Positions 20,041 to 29,892 of a stretch of 64,000 nt of DNA are shown piece by piece; the stretch's first letter is position 1; every line of letters starts with the position of its first letter. The stretch spans positions 3,407,118 to 3,471,117 of the forward strand of contig NZ_CP011144.1 of the NCBI RefSeq assembly GCF_000972865.1, read 5' to 3'. The notes beneath the pieces were generated by a model. That model was not told the origin of the DNA. It saw only the letters and a list, made by a program, of their open reading frames with translations, and made no database searches. Position numbers and translations under genes: made by a program. Source of the DNA: Pseudoxanthomonas suwonensis. GTDB lineage: Bacteria; Pseudomonadota; Gammaproteobacteria; Xanthomonadales; Xanthomonadaceae.

Positions 20041-22146
20041 GTGGCAAAAATCACCAAAACCTTCCAGTACGGCAAGCACCAGGTCACCCTGGAAACCGGC
20101 GAAGTCGCCCGCCAGGCCGGCGGTGCCGTCGTCGTCAAGTTCGATGACACCGTGCTGCTGGTCACCGCCGTGGCGGCGAAGTCGGCCCGCGAAGGGCAGG
20201 ACTTCTTCCCGCTGACGGTCGACTACCAGGAGAAGTTCTACGCCGGCGGCCGCATCCCGGGTGGCTTCTTCAAGCGCGAAGGTCGCGCGACCGAGAAGGA
20301 GACGCTGATCTCCCGCCTGATCGATCGCCCGCTGCGTCCGCTGTTCCCGGAAGAGTTCCGCAATGAAGTGCAGGTCATCGCCACGGTGATGTCGCTGAAC
20401 CCGGAAGTCGACGGCGACATCCCGGCGCTGATCGGTGCTTCCGCCGCCGTCGCCCTGACCGGCGCGCCGTTCAACGGCCCGATCGGTGCCGCCAAGGTCG
20501 GCTACATCAACGGCGAATACGTGTTGAACCCGACCGTGAGCGAGCTGAAGACCTCCAAGCTGGAGCTCGTCGTCGCCGGCACCGCCAACGCCGTGCTGAT
20601 GGTGGAATCCGAAGCCGCCGAGCTGTCGGAAGAGGTGATGCTGGGCGCGGTGATGTTCGGCCATCGCGAGATGCAGAAGGTCATCGCGGTCATCAACGAA
20701 CTGGTCGCCGAAGCCGGCAAGCCGAAGTGGGACTGGCAGCCGCCGGCCAAGAACGAAGGCCTGATCGCAGCGCTGCGCCACGCCGTGGGCGACAGCCTGG
20801 CCGGCGCTTTCCAAGTGCGCGACAAGCTGGAGCGCCGCGACACCATCTCCAGCCTGAAGAAGGCCATCCTGGGCACGCTTGCGCCGGAAGCCGAAAGCAA
20901 TGCCTGGAGCCCGGGCGAGCTGTCCAAGGAGTTCAGCGAGCAGGAATACCAGACCATGCGCAACTCGGTCCTCAAGACCAAGGTCCGCATCGATGGCCGT
21001 GCGCTGGACGAAGTGCGTCCGATCACCTCCAAGGTCAGCGTGCTGCCGCGCGTGCACGGCTCTTCGCTGTTCACCCGCGGTGAAACGCAGGCGATCGTGG
21101 CCGTGACCCTGGGCACCGCGCGCGATGGCCAGGTCATCGACGCCGTCGCCGGCGAGTACAAGGACCACTTCCTGTTCCACTACAACTTCCCGCCCTATTC
21201 GGTGGGCGAAGCCGGCCGCATGATGGGCCCGAAGCGCCGCGAGATCGGCCACGGCCGCCTCGCCAAGCGCGGCGTGCTGGCGGTGATGCCGACCATGGAA
21301 GCCTTCCCGTACACGATCCGCGTGGTCTCGGAAATCACCGAGTCCAACGGTTCCTCGTCGATGGCCTCGGTCTGCGGCAGCTCGCTGGCGCTGATGGATG
21401 CCGGCGTGCCGATCAAGGCGCCGGTGGCGGGCATCGCGATGGGCCTGGTGAAGGAAGGCGACGACTTCGTGGTGCTGTCGGACATCCTGGGCGATGAAGA
21501 CCACCTGGGCGACATGGACTTCAAGGTCGCCGGCACCGCCGAGGGCGTGTCCGCCCTGCAGATGGACATCAAGATCGAAGGCATCACCGAAGAGATCATG
21601 AAGCAGGCGCTGTCGCAGGCGAAGGCCGGCCGACTGCACATCCTCGGCGAGATGGCCAATGCATTGACGTCGCCGCGCCAGGAGCTGAGCGAGTTCGCGC
21701 CGCGCCTGATCACCATCAAGATCCACCCCGACAAGATCCGCGAAGTGATCGGCAAGGGCGGTTCGGTGATCCAGGCCATCACCAAGGAAACCGGCACCCA
21801 GATCGACATCCAGGACGACGGCACCATCACCATCGCCTCGGTCAACGGTGCCGCCGGCCAGGCCGCCAAGGCCCGCATCGAGCAGATCACGTCCGACGTC
21901 GAGCCGGGCCGGATCTACGAGGGCAAGGTCGCCAAGATCATGGACTTCGGTGCCTTCGTCACCATCCTGCCGGGCAAGGACGGCCTGGTCCACGTGTCGC
22001 AGATCTCCAACGACCGCGTCGAGAAGGTCAGCGACGCACTGAAGGAAGGCGACCTGGTCAAGGTCAAGGTGCTGGAAGTCGACAAGCAGGGCCGCATCCG
22101 CCTGTCGATCAAGGCCGTCGAGGAAGGCGAGGACGTGGCCGGCTGA
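20041..22146 (+). CDS. pnp: Polyribonucleotide nucleotidyltransferase (PNPase)
   Basis: Phosphorolytic 3'-5' exoribonuclease of the degradosome (701 aa, E. coli 711). Two RNase PH-like domains (1-220 and about 310-545) flank an alpha-helical domain. A KH domain ([20 protein letters not shown]) and an S1 domain ([20 protein letters not shown]) end the protein. The GTG at 20041 ([20 protein letters not shown]) matches family starts and follows AAGGAA. GAA codons are about as common as GAG here, unlike the strongly GAG-biased infB and nusA. An intrinsic terminator follows. Confidence 0.97.
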   Translation: MAKITKTFQYGKHQVTLETGEVARQAGGAVVVKFDDTVLLVTAVAAKSAREGQDFFPLTVDYQEKFYAGGRIPGGFFKREGRATEKETLISRLIDRPLRPLFPEEFRNEVQVIATVMSLNPEVDGDIPALIGASAAVALTGAPFNGPIGAAKVGYINGEYVLNPTVSELKTSKLELVVAGTANAVLMVESEAAELSEEVMLGAVMFGHREMQKVIAVINELVAEAGKPKWDWQPPAKNEGLIAALRHAVGDSLAGAFQVRDKLERRDTISSLKKAILGTLAPEAESNAWSPGELSKEFSEQEYQTMRNSVLKTKVRIDGRALDEVRPITSKVSVLPRVHGSSLFTRGETQAIVAVTLGTARDGQVIDAVAGEYKDHFLFHYNFPPYSVGEAGRMMGPKRREIGHGRLAKRGVLAVMPTMEAFPYTIRVVSEITESNGSSSMASVCGSSLALMDAGVPIKAPVAGIAMGLVKEGDDFVVLSDILGDEDHLGDMDFKVAGTAEGVSALQMDIKIEGITEEIMKQALSQAKAGRLHILGEMANALTSPRQELSEFAPRLITIKIHPDKIREVIGKGGSVIQAITKETGTQIDIQDDGTITIASVNGAAGQAAKARIEQITSDVEPGRIYEGKVAKIMDFGAFVTILPGKDGLVHVSQISNDRVEKVSDALKEGDLVKVKVLEVDKQGRIRLSIKAVEEGEDVAG

Positions 22147-22175
22147 ACCCGGACGCACATTGCGTGGTTTCATGA

Positions 22176-22207
22176 GGGAGCGGGCTTATGCCCGCTCCCT
22201 TTTTTTT
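22176..22207 (+). terminator. Intrinsic terminator after pnp
   Basis: GGGAGCGGGC (22176-22185), loop TTAT, GCCCGCTCCC (22190-22199), then eight Ts. A textbook terminator closing the rpsO-pnp unit. Confidence 0.93.
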
Positions 22208-22456
22208 GGGGGATCTTGCAAGACCGATCTCGCCATGGCATGAGACGGCGGACAAAATGTGATGTATGTCTCTGATATGAGCTAGGAATCCCGCCAGTCT
22301 GCCCGCTATCGCGAGCCTGCCGTCATCACGCAAAGCAGACCATTTGTTAACGACACTTTAATTTCTCTTCAAGGACGACTAGTATCGGGCGCAACTTGCC
22401 GGTCCTGGTCGGCGGGTTCCCAGGGGATTAAACCCAAGACTTACTTGGAGAGAGAG
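22208..22456 (+). promoter_or_regulatory. Upstream region of the TonB-dependent receptor
   Basis: About 250 bases without a gene, notably less GC-rich than the surroundings (for example TTGTTAACGACACTTTAATT near 22344), as expected of a promoter region. I cannot pick a confident -35/-10 pair or a Fur-like operator. A purine-rich ribosome-binding site, GGAGAGAGAG, directly precedes the ATG at 22457. Confidence 0.35.
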
Positions 22457-25423
22457 ATGACTTTGAAGACCACCAAGCTCCGCGACGCGATCACCTTCGC
22501 GCTCGCTGTGTGCGCCACCGCTGCCGCCGGAACCGGCGTAGCGCTAGCTCAAGAAACCAGCGGACAGCCGCAGACGCTCGATCGCATCGACGTGCTCGGT
22601 TCCCGCATCAAGCGCGCCGAGGCCGAAACGGCCCTGCCGGTGCTCTCGATTTCCCGCCAGGAACTGCAGCGCACGGGCCTGACCCAGGTTGCGGACGTGC
22701 TGCGCGAGATCAGCGTGGCCGGCCCGTCGCTGAGCCTGAACACCAACAACGGCAACACCAGCGGCAACTCCAGCATCAACCTGCGCAACTGCGGCTCCAA
22801 CCGCACCCTGGTGATGGTCAATGGCCGCCGCTGGGTCACCGACAACGGCCTGGCCGGTGCGGTCGACCTGAGCTCGATCCCGATGGCCGCCGTCGAGCGC
22901 ATCGACGTGCTGAAGGACGGCGCCTCCGCGCTGTACGGTTCCGACGCGATCTGCGGCGTGATCAACATCCAGACCCGGTCCGACTTCGACGGCGCCCAGT
23001 TCAACGCCTACCGCGGCCAGTACAGCCAGGGCGACGGCGTCCGTGACGCCTACGACTTCACCGTCGGCGGCAACACCGACCGCTTCTCCGGCCTGCTGAA
23101 CCTCGCCTTCACCGAGCAGGGTGCCGTCTCCGCCGGCGACCGCGACATTTCCGCCATTCCGCTGTACGGCTTCCCGGCCAATGTCTCCACCCCGGGTCGC
23201 GCCAGCCCGGTCGGGCCCTATGGCAACTACACCGTGACCGGTCTCGGCAACATCATCCTCGACCCGAGCCGCCCCGGCTGTCAGCCCGGTCAGGTTTGCG
23301 CACCCGGTACCGCCGGTGATTTCCGTCCGTTCAACTTCCTGACCGACGGCTACAACTTCGCGCCGGACAACCATCTGATCCAGCCGCAGCGGACCTATTC
23401 GGTGTTCGGCCAGGTCGGTTACCAGCTGTTCGACCAAGTTCGTTTCAGCAGCGAAGTGTTCTACACCAACCGTGTGGGTGACGCGCAGCTTGCGGCCCAG
23501 CCGCTGTCGCCGCTGACGATCTCCGCCCAGAGCATCTACAACCCGTTCGGCGTCAACGTCACCGGTGGCGCGTTCCGCCCGACCAACTTCCCGCGCGTGT
23601 TTGGTCAGGAGCAGGACACCTGGCGTTTCAACGCGGCGCTTGATGGCCACTTCGACATCAACGATCGCTACTTCGCCTGGGACGTCGGCTATACCTACGC
23701 CGAGAACAAGCAGCTGCAGCCGAAGAACGGCTTCTACTTCTCGACCCGGGTCAACCAGGCGACCGGTCCGTCGTTCATCGACAGCTCGGGCGTGGCCCGC
23801 TGCGGCACGCCGACTGCGATCATCGCCGGCTGCGTCCCGATGAACGTGATGGGCGGCCCGACCGGCTTCACCCAGGAAATGTTCGACTGGATCGCGGTCA
23901 ACCCGAAGAACCTGCAGAAGGCCACCCAGGAGGCGATCACCGCCAACCTGTCCGGCGACCTGTTCTCGCTTCCGGGCGGCACGATGGCGTTCGCGTTCGG
24001 CCTCGAGCACCGCAAGGAATTCGGTTCGAACGAGCCCGACCCGCTGACCGCCGCAGGCCTGGTGCTGGGCGACAACCCGTTCCTGCCGACCCGCGGCAGC
24101 TACAGCGTCGACGAAGCCTACCTCGAGCTGCAGATCCCGCTGCTGTCGGACGTGGCCTTTGCCGATTCGCTGGAACTGTCGCTGGCCGCGCGCTACTCCG
24201 ACTACTCGAGCTTCGGCACCACCACCAACCCCAAGGCCAGCCTGCGCTGGCAGATCAACGAGCAGATGCTGGTGCGCGGCTCGTGGGGTGAGGGCTTCCG
24301 TGCGCCTTCGGTCTCCGAGTTGTACCAGGGCTTCGCCACCGGCCGTCCGGCGTTCCAGGACGTCTGCAGCGACAACAACCCGAACTTCGTCGGCAGCGCC
24401 GCCGTGCGCCAGGCGTGCTACAACACCGGCGTTCCGGTGGGCTTCCGCAGCCAGCTGTCGCAGACCTTCGCGACCACCGGCGGCAACCCGGACCTGCGTC
24501 CGGAGACCTCCGAGTCGCAGACCCTGGGCTTCGTGTACTCGCCGTCGTGGCTGTCCGGTTTCGACGCCTACGTCGACTGGTACAGCATCGTGATCGAGAA
24601 CTCGATCGGCTCGCTCGCCGCGCAGACCATCATCAACGAGTGCTACCTGCAGGCCAATGCCGGCAGCTGCGCCCTGATCACCCGCGACACCGTCGGCGCC
24701 GTCAACGGCAACCCGGGCGAGATCTCGGCCATCATTGCGCAGAACCGCAACTTCGTCGGCGGCATCGAGACCGAGGGCTTCGACTTCGGCGCTTCCTACC
24801 GGTTCGAGACCGACGACTGGGGCCTGTTCCAGTTCCGCCTGGACAGCACCTACGTCAGCTACTACGGCGACGTCGGCCAGCCGTCGCGCGGCGAGCTCAA
24901 CGGCGACGGCCGCATCTCGTCCGGCAACACGGCCGGCCAGCTGCCGGCCGGCTCGTCCACCGGCGCTCCGCGTCACCGCCTGCGTTCCAACCTGACCGCC
25001 AACTGGCAGTATGGCGCGTTCGACGCATCGGTGACCATGGAATACCGGAGCCGCGTGCGCGAGAGCTGCAACAACGTGTACAACACCGCCAACGCGCTGG
25101 CCGCGGTCGATCCGTCCTACCGCGACCTGGTCAACCTCTGCTCCGATCCGGACCGGATCATCAACGACTACACGTTCGTTCCGGGTACCCAGGACGTCGT
25201 CGCCAATCCGGCGCGCCGGCCGGTGAACATGCTCGGCGGCACCACCTACACGCACGTGCAGGCGGGCTGGACGGCTCCGTGGAAGGGCAAGGTCACGCTC
25301 GGCATCCGCAACCTGTTCGACAAGAACCCGCCGTTCTCGTCGGATGCGTTCGCGAACTCGTTCGACGCCCAGTACCTGGTCCCCGGTCAGTTCTTCTACA
25401 TGAACTACCAGCAGAACTTCTGA
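22457..25423 (+). CDS. TonB-dependent outer-membrane receptor
   Basis: Outer-membrane active transporter (988 aa). A signal peptide (about 1-35, ending ALAQ) precedes a TonB-box-like DRIDVLGSRIKR and a plug domain (LSISRQELQRTGLTQVADVL; LVMVNGRRWV; LKDGASALYGSDAICGVINI). A long beta-barrel follows, ending in aromatic NYQQNF. The plug has unusual cysteines: C112 (LRNCGSNRT) and C166 (DAICGV), where most homologues have small residues. More cysteine pairs occur in the barrel loops, suggesting disulfides. The substrate cannot be told from the sequence. It is monocistronic between two intrinsic terminators. Confidence 0.9.
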   Translation: MTLKTTKLRDAITFALAVCATAAAGTGVALAQETSGQPQTLDRIDVLGSRIKRAEAETALPVLSISRQELQRTGLTQVADVLREISVAGPSLSLNTNNGNTSGNSSINLRNCGSNRTLVMVNGRRWVTDNGLAGAVDLSSIPMAAVERIDVLKDGASALYGSDAICGVINIQTRSDFDGAQFNAYRGQYSQGDGVRDAYDFTVGGNTDRFSGLLNLAFTEQGAVSAGDRDISAIPLYGFPANVSTPGRASPVGPYGNYTVTGLGNIILDPSRPGCQPGQVCAPGTAGDFRPFNFLTDGYNFAPDNHLIQPQRTYSVFGQVGYQLFDQVRFSSEVFYTNRVGDAQLAAQPLSPLTISAQSIYNPFGVNVTGGAFRPTNFPRVFGQEQDTWRFNAALDGHFDINDRYFAWDVGYTYAENKQLQPKNGFYFSTRVNQATGPSFIDSSGVARCGTPTAIIAGCVPMNVMGGPTGFTQEMFDWIAVNPKNLQKATQEAITANLSGDLFSLPGGTMAFAFGLEHRKEFGSNEPDPLTAAGLVLGDNPFLPTRGSYSVDEAYLELQIPLLSDVAFADSLELSLAARYSDYSSFGTTTNPKASLRWQINEQMLVRGSWGEGFRAPSVSELYQGFATGRPAFQDVCSDNNPNFVGSAAVRQACYNTGVPVGFRSQLSQTFATTGGNPDLRPETSESQTLGFVYSPSWLSGFDAYVDWYSIVIENSIGSLAAQTIINECYLQANAGSCALITRDTVGAVNGNPGEISAIIAQNRNFVGGIETEGFDFGASYRFETDDWGLFQFRLDSTYVSYYGDVGQPSRGELNGDGRISSGNTAGQLPAGSSTGAPRHRLRSNLTANWQYGAFDASVTMEYRSRVRESCNNVYNTANALAAVDPSYRDLVNLCSDPDRIINDYTFVPGTQDVVANPARRPVNMLGGTTYTHVQAGWTAPWKGKVTLGIRNLFDKNPPFSSDAFANSFDAQYLVPGQFFYMNYQQNF

Positions 25424-25460
25424 GGCAGATCCAACGGCATTGTGGGTTCCGACCCACGGA

Positions 25461-25491
25461 CAACGGCCCCGCAAGGGGCCGTTGTTTTTTT
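25461..25491 (+). terminator. Intrinsic terminator after the TonB receptor
   Basis: CAACGGCCCC (25461-25470), loop GCAA, GGGGCCGTTG (25475-25484), then a run of seven Ts. It lies 37 bases after the stop. The following 25492-25677 holds nothing recognisable. Confidence 0.93.
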
Positions 25492-25677
25492 GGGCCGACC
25501 GGTGGTGGGCCAGCATGGCTTGCATCGGGGAGAAGCGACGGTGGCTACAGGCTCGACCGGGTGCTCCGCCACGCGGAAGCGGAGCCCGGGCCGGTGGCAC
25601 ACAAGCCCGGCGCAGGCGACGCACTCGCGTCCCGTCGCCGGTATCGCCAGCAGGATGCCTCAGGCCGCTCAGGCCGC

Positions 25678-26421
25678 TCAGGCCGCCTTGAGCGTCTCCA
25701 GCCCGCGCAGGTCGAGGATGTCGACCCGGTAGGTGCCGGGCAGGGCTATCAGGCCGCGGTTGCGCAGGGCGGTCAGGCAGCGGCTGACCGTCTCCACGGT
25801 CAGGCCGAGGTGATCGGCGATGTCGGCGCGCGGCATGGGCAGGTCGATCGACGGGCCGGCGATGCCGGCGCGCGCCTGCCGCTCGGCCAGGGTCAGCAGG
25901 AAGTCGGCCAGGCGCTCGGTCGGGTTCATCCGCGCCAGCGCCATCATCCGTTCGTGCGCCGAATCCAGCTCGGTGCAGGCCCGCTCCAGCAGCTTGCCCT
26001 GCAGGTGCGGGTACTGCGTGCCCAGGCGCTGCATGGCGTCCACGCCGAAGCGGCACAACTCGGTCTCGCCCAGCGCCTCGATGTCGTGCTGGTTGAGCTC
26101 CGCGCCGCTGAGCCCGACGAAGTCGCCCGGCAGGGCGAAGCCGGCCACCTGGCGGCGGCCGTCGGCCGACAGCCGCACCAGGCGCAGGGCGCCGCGGGTG
26201 ACGGTGTACACGTGCCTGCGCGGTTCACCCTGGCGCACCAGCACCGCGCCGGGGGCCAGCACCTGCAGCGCGGCGGCGGAGTCCAGCGCCCGCATTTCCT
26301 CGCGCGAGAGTACCGAGCAGACCGCCAGGTGGCGGACCTGGCAGTGCAGGCACGGGCCCATCGGACCGGCGTCTTCCGGTGGCGGGTTCAGGCAGGGGTT
26401 GTCGAACGGGGGCCAGGACAT
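25678..26421 (-). CDS. Crp/Fnr-family transcription regulator, FNR-like
   Basis: 247 aa from the ATG at 26421. A cyclic-nucleotide-binding-like beta-barrel (about 40-150) is followed by a helix-turn-helix, ADIADHLGLTVETVSRCLT. The recognition helix VETVSR matches that of FNR/ANR (VETISR), so FNR-type boxes (TTGAT-N4-ATCAA) are a plausible target. Cysteines 24, 27 and 35 near the N-terminus and C123 in the barrel resemble the [4Fe-4S] ligands of FNR, but the spacing is CxxC-x7-C, not CxxC-x5-C; an extra C10 lies upstream. An oxygen- or redox-sensing role is inferred. The start is uncertain because the ribosome-binding site is weak. Confidence 0.85.
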   Translation of the reverse strand: MSWPPFDNPCLNPPPEDAGPMGPCLHCQVRHLAVCSVLSREEMRALDSAAALQVLAPGAVLVRQGEPRRHVYTVTRGALRLVRLSADGRRQVAGFALPGDFVGLSGAELNQHDIEALGETELCRFGVDAMQRLGTQYPHLQGKLLERACTELDSAHERMMALARMNPTERLADFLLTLAERQARAGIAGPSIDLPMPRADIADHLGLTVETVSRCLTALRNRGLIALPGTYRVDILDLRGLETLKAA

Positions 26422-26532
26422 GAGCGCGCCACGGTGCGGTTGGACCCATGATAGCGGCGTGCAGAGGGCCGCGGGGCCGTCTTCGCCCAAGGTAGAATTG
26501 CCGCCCCAGTGCGTTCAGCAGGAGTTTTCCGC

Positions 26533-27957
26533 TTGATCAGGCCCCGCACCCCGCCCGGCGTCATGGAGCTGCTGCCGCGCGAGCAGATCGCGTTCCAGCG
26601 CATGCTGGACGTGATCCGCCGCAACTACGAGCGCTTCGGCTTCCTGCCGGTGGAGACGCCGGTGTTCGAGCTGTCCGACGTGCTGCTGACCAAGTCCGGC
26701 GGAGAGACCGAGCGGCAGGTGTACTTCGTCCAGTCCACCGGCGCGCTGGCCAATGCCGCGGCCGACGCGGAGGCCGGCAAGGGCGAGGGCGGGCTACCCG
26801 AGCTGGCCCTGCGCTTCGACCTGACCGTGCCGCTGGCCCGCTACGTGGCCGAACACGAGCACGAGCTGAGCTTCCCGTTCCGCCGCTACCAGATGCAGCG
26901 CGTGTACCGCGGCGAGCGCGCCCAGCGCGGCCGCTTCCGCGAGTTCTACCAGTGCGACATCGACGTGATCGGCAAGGACGCGCTGAGCATCCGCTACGAC
27001 GCCGAGGTGCTGGCGGTGATCCACGCGGTGTTCTCCGAACTGGGGATCGGCGCGTTCCGGGTGCAGCTGAACAACCGCAAGCTGATGCGCGGCTTCTTCG
27101 AGGCCCAGGGCGTGGCCGACCCGCAGCGGCAGGCGCTGGTCCTGCGCGAGGTCGACAAGCTCGACAAGCGCGGCGCCGATTACGTGCGCGAGACGCTCAC
27201 CGGCCCGGACTTCGGCCTGCCGGCCGAGGCTGTGGCGCGGATCCTGGCCTTCGTCGAGGTGCGCTCGGAATCGCACGACGACGCCCTGGCGAAGATCGAC
27301 GCGGTCCTGGCCGAGGCCGGCGACGCCGCCGGCGAGGTCCTGCGCGCCGGCGCCGCCGAGCTGCGCGAGGTGCTGCAGCTGGTCAAGGCGCTGGGCGTGC
27401 CCGAGGCGGCCTACTGCCTGAACTTCTCCATCGCCCGCGGCCTGGACTACTACACCGGCACCGTCTACGAGACCCAGCTGGTCGACCATCCCGGGATCGG
27501 CTCGATCTGCTCGGGCGGCCGCTACGAGGACCTGGCCAGCCACTACACCAAGTCGAAGCTGCCGGGCGTGGGCATCTCGATCGGCCTGAGCCGGCTGTTC
27601 TGGCAGCTGCGCGAGGCCGGGCTGATCGAGGGCGCCGCCGAAAGCAGCGTGCAGGCGATGGTCGCGCTGATGGACGAGTCGCAGCTGCCGCAGGCGCTGG
27701 ACATCGCCCGCCACCTCCGCGCCGGCGGCATCAACACCGAAGTGCAGATGGAGCCGCGCAAGGTCGGCAAGCAGTTCCAGTACGCCTCGCGCGCCGGGAT
27801 CCGCTTCGTGGTGCTGGCCGGGGAGGACGAACTGGCGCGCGGCGTGGTCGCGGTCAAGGACCTGGTCCGCGAGCAGCAGTTCGACGTGCCGCGCGAGGAA
27901 CTGGCCGGCACCCTGCGGGTTGAACTGGAACAGGCGCGGGCGCTGGCCGGCCGCTGA
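26533..27957 (+). CDS. hisS: Histidyl-tRNA synthetase
   Basis: Class II aminoacyl-tRNA synthetase charging tRNA-His (474 aa). Motif 2 is in [20 protein letters not shown], the histidine-binding segment is [12 protein letters not shown], and the C-terminal anticodon-binding domain covers about 375-474. The start is probably TTG at 26533 ([20 protein letters not shown]), which matches related HisS N-termini and has AGGAG 9-14 bases upstream. An ATG at 26563 would remove conserved residues. A roughly 15-residue Ala/Glu-rich insert ([15 protein letters not shown], about 77-91) is lineage-like. The next gene starts 39 bases downstream. Confidence 0.95.
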   Translation: MIRPRTPPGVMELLPREQIAFQRMLDVIRRNYERFGFLPVETPVFELSDVLLTKSGGETERQVYFVQSTGALANAAADAEAGKGEGGLPELALRFDLTVPLARYVAEHEHELSFPFRRYQMQRVYRGERAQRGRFREFYQCDIDVIGKDALSIRYDAEVLAVIHAVFSELGIGAFRVQLNNRKLMRGFFEAQGVADPQRQALVLREVDKLDKRGADYVRETLTGPDFGLPAEAVARILAFVEVRSESHDDALAKIDAVLAEAGDAAGEVLRAGAAELREVLQLVKALGVPEAAYCLNFSIARGLDYYTGTVYETQLVDHPGIGSICSGGRYEDLASHYTKSKLPGVGISIGLSRLFWQLREAGLIEGAAESSVQAMVALMDESQLPQALDIARHLRAGGINTEVQMEPRKVGKQFQYASRAGIRFVVLAGEDELARGVVAVKDLVREQQFDVPREELAGTLRVELEQARALAGR

Positions 27958-27996
27958 GCCGCGCGCGCCGCGCGGTACGCAACACGGAACACGAAC

Positions 27997-29892
27997 ATGC
28001 AGACGATCCGCCTCGACGGACAATCCCTGACCCGCGACCGCCTGGTCGCGGTCGCCCACGGCGCCCCGGTCGAACTCGACCCGCGCGCGCTGGCCGCGGT
28101 GCAGCGCGCCGCAGACTTCCTCGCCGAGCAGGTGCGGCGGGAAGAGCCGATCTACGGCGTCTCCACCGGCTTCGGCAGCAACGCCGACAAGCTGCTCGGG
28201 GCGCACCCGCTGCGCGACGAACTGCCGGGCGCCACCCCCTCGGGCCGCTCGCTGCACGAGGAACTGCAGCGCAACCTGATCGTCACCCACGCGGTGTGCG
28301 TGGGCGAGCCGATGGCCGCCGACGTGGTCCGGGCGATGCTGTGCATCCGCATCAACACCTTGCTCAAGGGCCATTCGGGCATCCGCGTGGAGACGCTGCA
28401 GGCGCTCACCGCGCTGCTCAACGCCGGGATCGTGCCGGTGGTGCCGCAGCTGGGCTCGGTCGGCGCCTCCGGCGACCTGGCGCCGCTGTCGCACCTGGCC
28501 ATCGTGCTGCTCGGCGGCGGCGAGGCCTTCCTCGAGGGCGAGCGGTTGCCCGGTGCCGAGGCGCTGCGCCGCGCCGGCCTGCAGCCGGTGTCGCTGTCGT
28601 ACAAGGAAGGCCTGGCGCTGAACAACGGCACCGCGCAGATGCTGGCGATGGGCGTGCTGGCGCTTCACCGGCTGGAACAGATGCTGGATACCGCCGACCT
28701 GGCCGCGGCGATGACCATCGATGCCTTCGCCGGCCGCCTGGGCGCTTTCGCCGAGGAAGTGCATGCGCTGCGCCCGCACCCGGGCCAGGTCCAAGTCGCC
28801 GCGAACCTGCGCAACCTGCTGGCCGGTTCGACCCTGGCCGACATCGCCTACCACCTGGTGCCGAGGTTCCGGTCGTGGTTGCCGTCGAGCTGGGATACGC
28901 AGGAGTCGCGCGAGCTGCGCTTCGACATCGGCTGGGACTGGGTCCCGGCCGACCAGCGCCACGGACGCGAGAAGTTCTACCTGCGCTTCCTGCCGTTCCG
29001 CGGCGGCAAGAAGCACCAGCCGCAGGACAGCTATTCGCTGCGCTGCATCCCGCAGGTGCACGGCGCGGTGCGCGACGCCGCCGCCCAGGCTGCGCGCGTG
29101 CTCGACATCGAGCTCAATGCGGTCACCGACAACCCGCTGGTGTTCCCGGACAAGGCCGATGCCGAGTACGTGGAACAGCAGGTGATCTCCGCCGGCCACT
29201 TCCACGGCATGCCGCTGGCGCTGGCGCTGAGCTACCTCAAGGCGGCGATCCCGACCCTGGCCTCGATCTCCGAGCGCCGGCTCAACAAGCTGGTCGACCC
29301 GGCCACCAGCGACGGCCTGCCGGCGTTCCTGATCGGCAACGAGGACGGCACCGAGTCGGGGCACATGATCGTGCAGTACACCGCCGCGGCGATCGTCAAC
29401 GACCTGGCCAGCCGCGCGCATCCGGCCTCGGTGTTCTCGGTGCCGACCAGCGCCAATGCCGAAGACCACGTGTCGATGGGCGCCAACGAGGCGCGCCACG
29501 TGCTGGCCATGGTCGAGGACCTGGGCAAGGTACTGGCGCTGGAGCTGTACACCGCGGCGCAGGCGCTGGACCTGCGCCGCGACATGATCAACGCCGCACG
29601 TGCGCTGGCGCGCCGCGCCGACGCGGCGGCGCTGGCGGCCAAGGTGCAGGGCAGCCCGGCCGCCGACGGCGCCGGCCGCGAGCGCTTCCTCGATGAAGTC
29701 GAGGCGCTGCGCGCGCAGCTGGCGCAGGCCGAGGCCTTCCACCCGGGCACGGCGGTGGCCGCAGCGCACGCGCGGATCCGCGCCGCGGTGCCGTTCCTGG
29801 AGCGCGACCGCGCGCTGGATGGCGAGGTCGCGGCGATGGTCGCCCTGGTCGCTTCCGGCGCGCTGCTGCCGGCGGCGGGAGCGGGCGCCTAG
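27997..29892 (+). CDS. HAL/PAL/TAL-family ammonia-lyase with an insertion
   Basis: MIO-dependent aromatic amino acid lyase or aminomutase. The MIO triad A157-S158-G159 lies in SVGASGDLAPLSH, and YGVSTGFGSNADK, QDSYSLRC and HPASVFSVPTSANAEDHVSM are family signatures. At 631 aa it exceeds a typical HutH (about 510 aa). About 55 extra residues (roughly 285-340, rich in Trp/Arg/Phe) sit between the usual LLAGS and QDSYSLRC segments, and the C-terminal helices are longer. The ASENK-type segment associated with histidine selectivity reads VNDLA here. No hut genes are nearby. Elimination of ammonia from a histidine- or tyrosine-like substrate is plausible; the substrate is unknown. Confidence 0.85.
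   Translation: MQTIRLDGQSLTRDRLVAVAHGAPVELDPRALAAVQRAADFLAEQVRREEPIYGVSTGFGSNADKLLGAHPLRDELPGATPSGRSLHEELQRNLIVTHAVCVGEPMAADVVRAMLCIRINTLLKGHSGIRVETLQALTALLNAGIVPVVPQLGSVGASGDLAPLSHLAIVLLGGGEAFLEGERLPGAEALRRAGLQPVSLSYKEGLALNNGTAQMLAMGVLALHRLEQMLDTADLAAAMTIDAFAGRLGAFAEEVHALRPHPGQVQVAANLRNLLAGSTLADIAYHLVPRFRSWLPSSWDTQESRELRFDIGWDWVPADQRHGREKFYLRFLPFRGGKKHQPQDSYSLRCIPQVHGAVRDAAAQAARVLDIELNAVTDNPLVFPDKADAEYVEQQVISAGHFHGMPLALALSYLKAAIPTLASISERRLNKLVDPATSDGLPAFLIGNEDGTESGHMIVQYTAAAIVNDLASRAHPASVFSVPTSANAEDHVSMGANEARHVLAMVEDLGKVLALELYTAAQALDLRRDMINAARALARRADAAALAAKVQGSPAADGAGRERFLDEVEALRAQLAQAEAFHPGTAVAAAHARIRAAVPFLERDRALDGEVAAMVALVASGALLPAAGAGA

Noticed and set aside
22544..26056. A 1170-codon minus-strand frame across the TonB receptor
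   Set aside because: Antisense shadow of a receptor with a signal peptide, a plug domain and its own terminator; no family features in the translation.
27997..29892. Calling the MIO lyase hutH
   Set aside because: It is longer than HutH, differs in the selectivity segment and has no hut genes around it; only the family level is supported.
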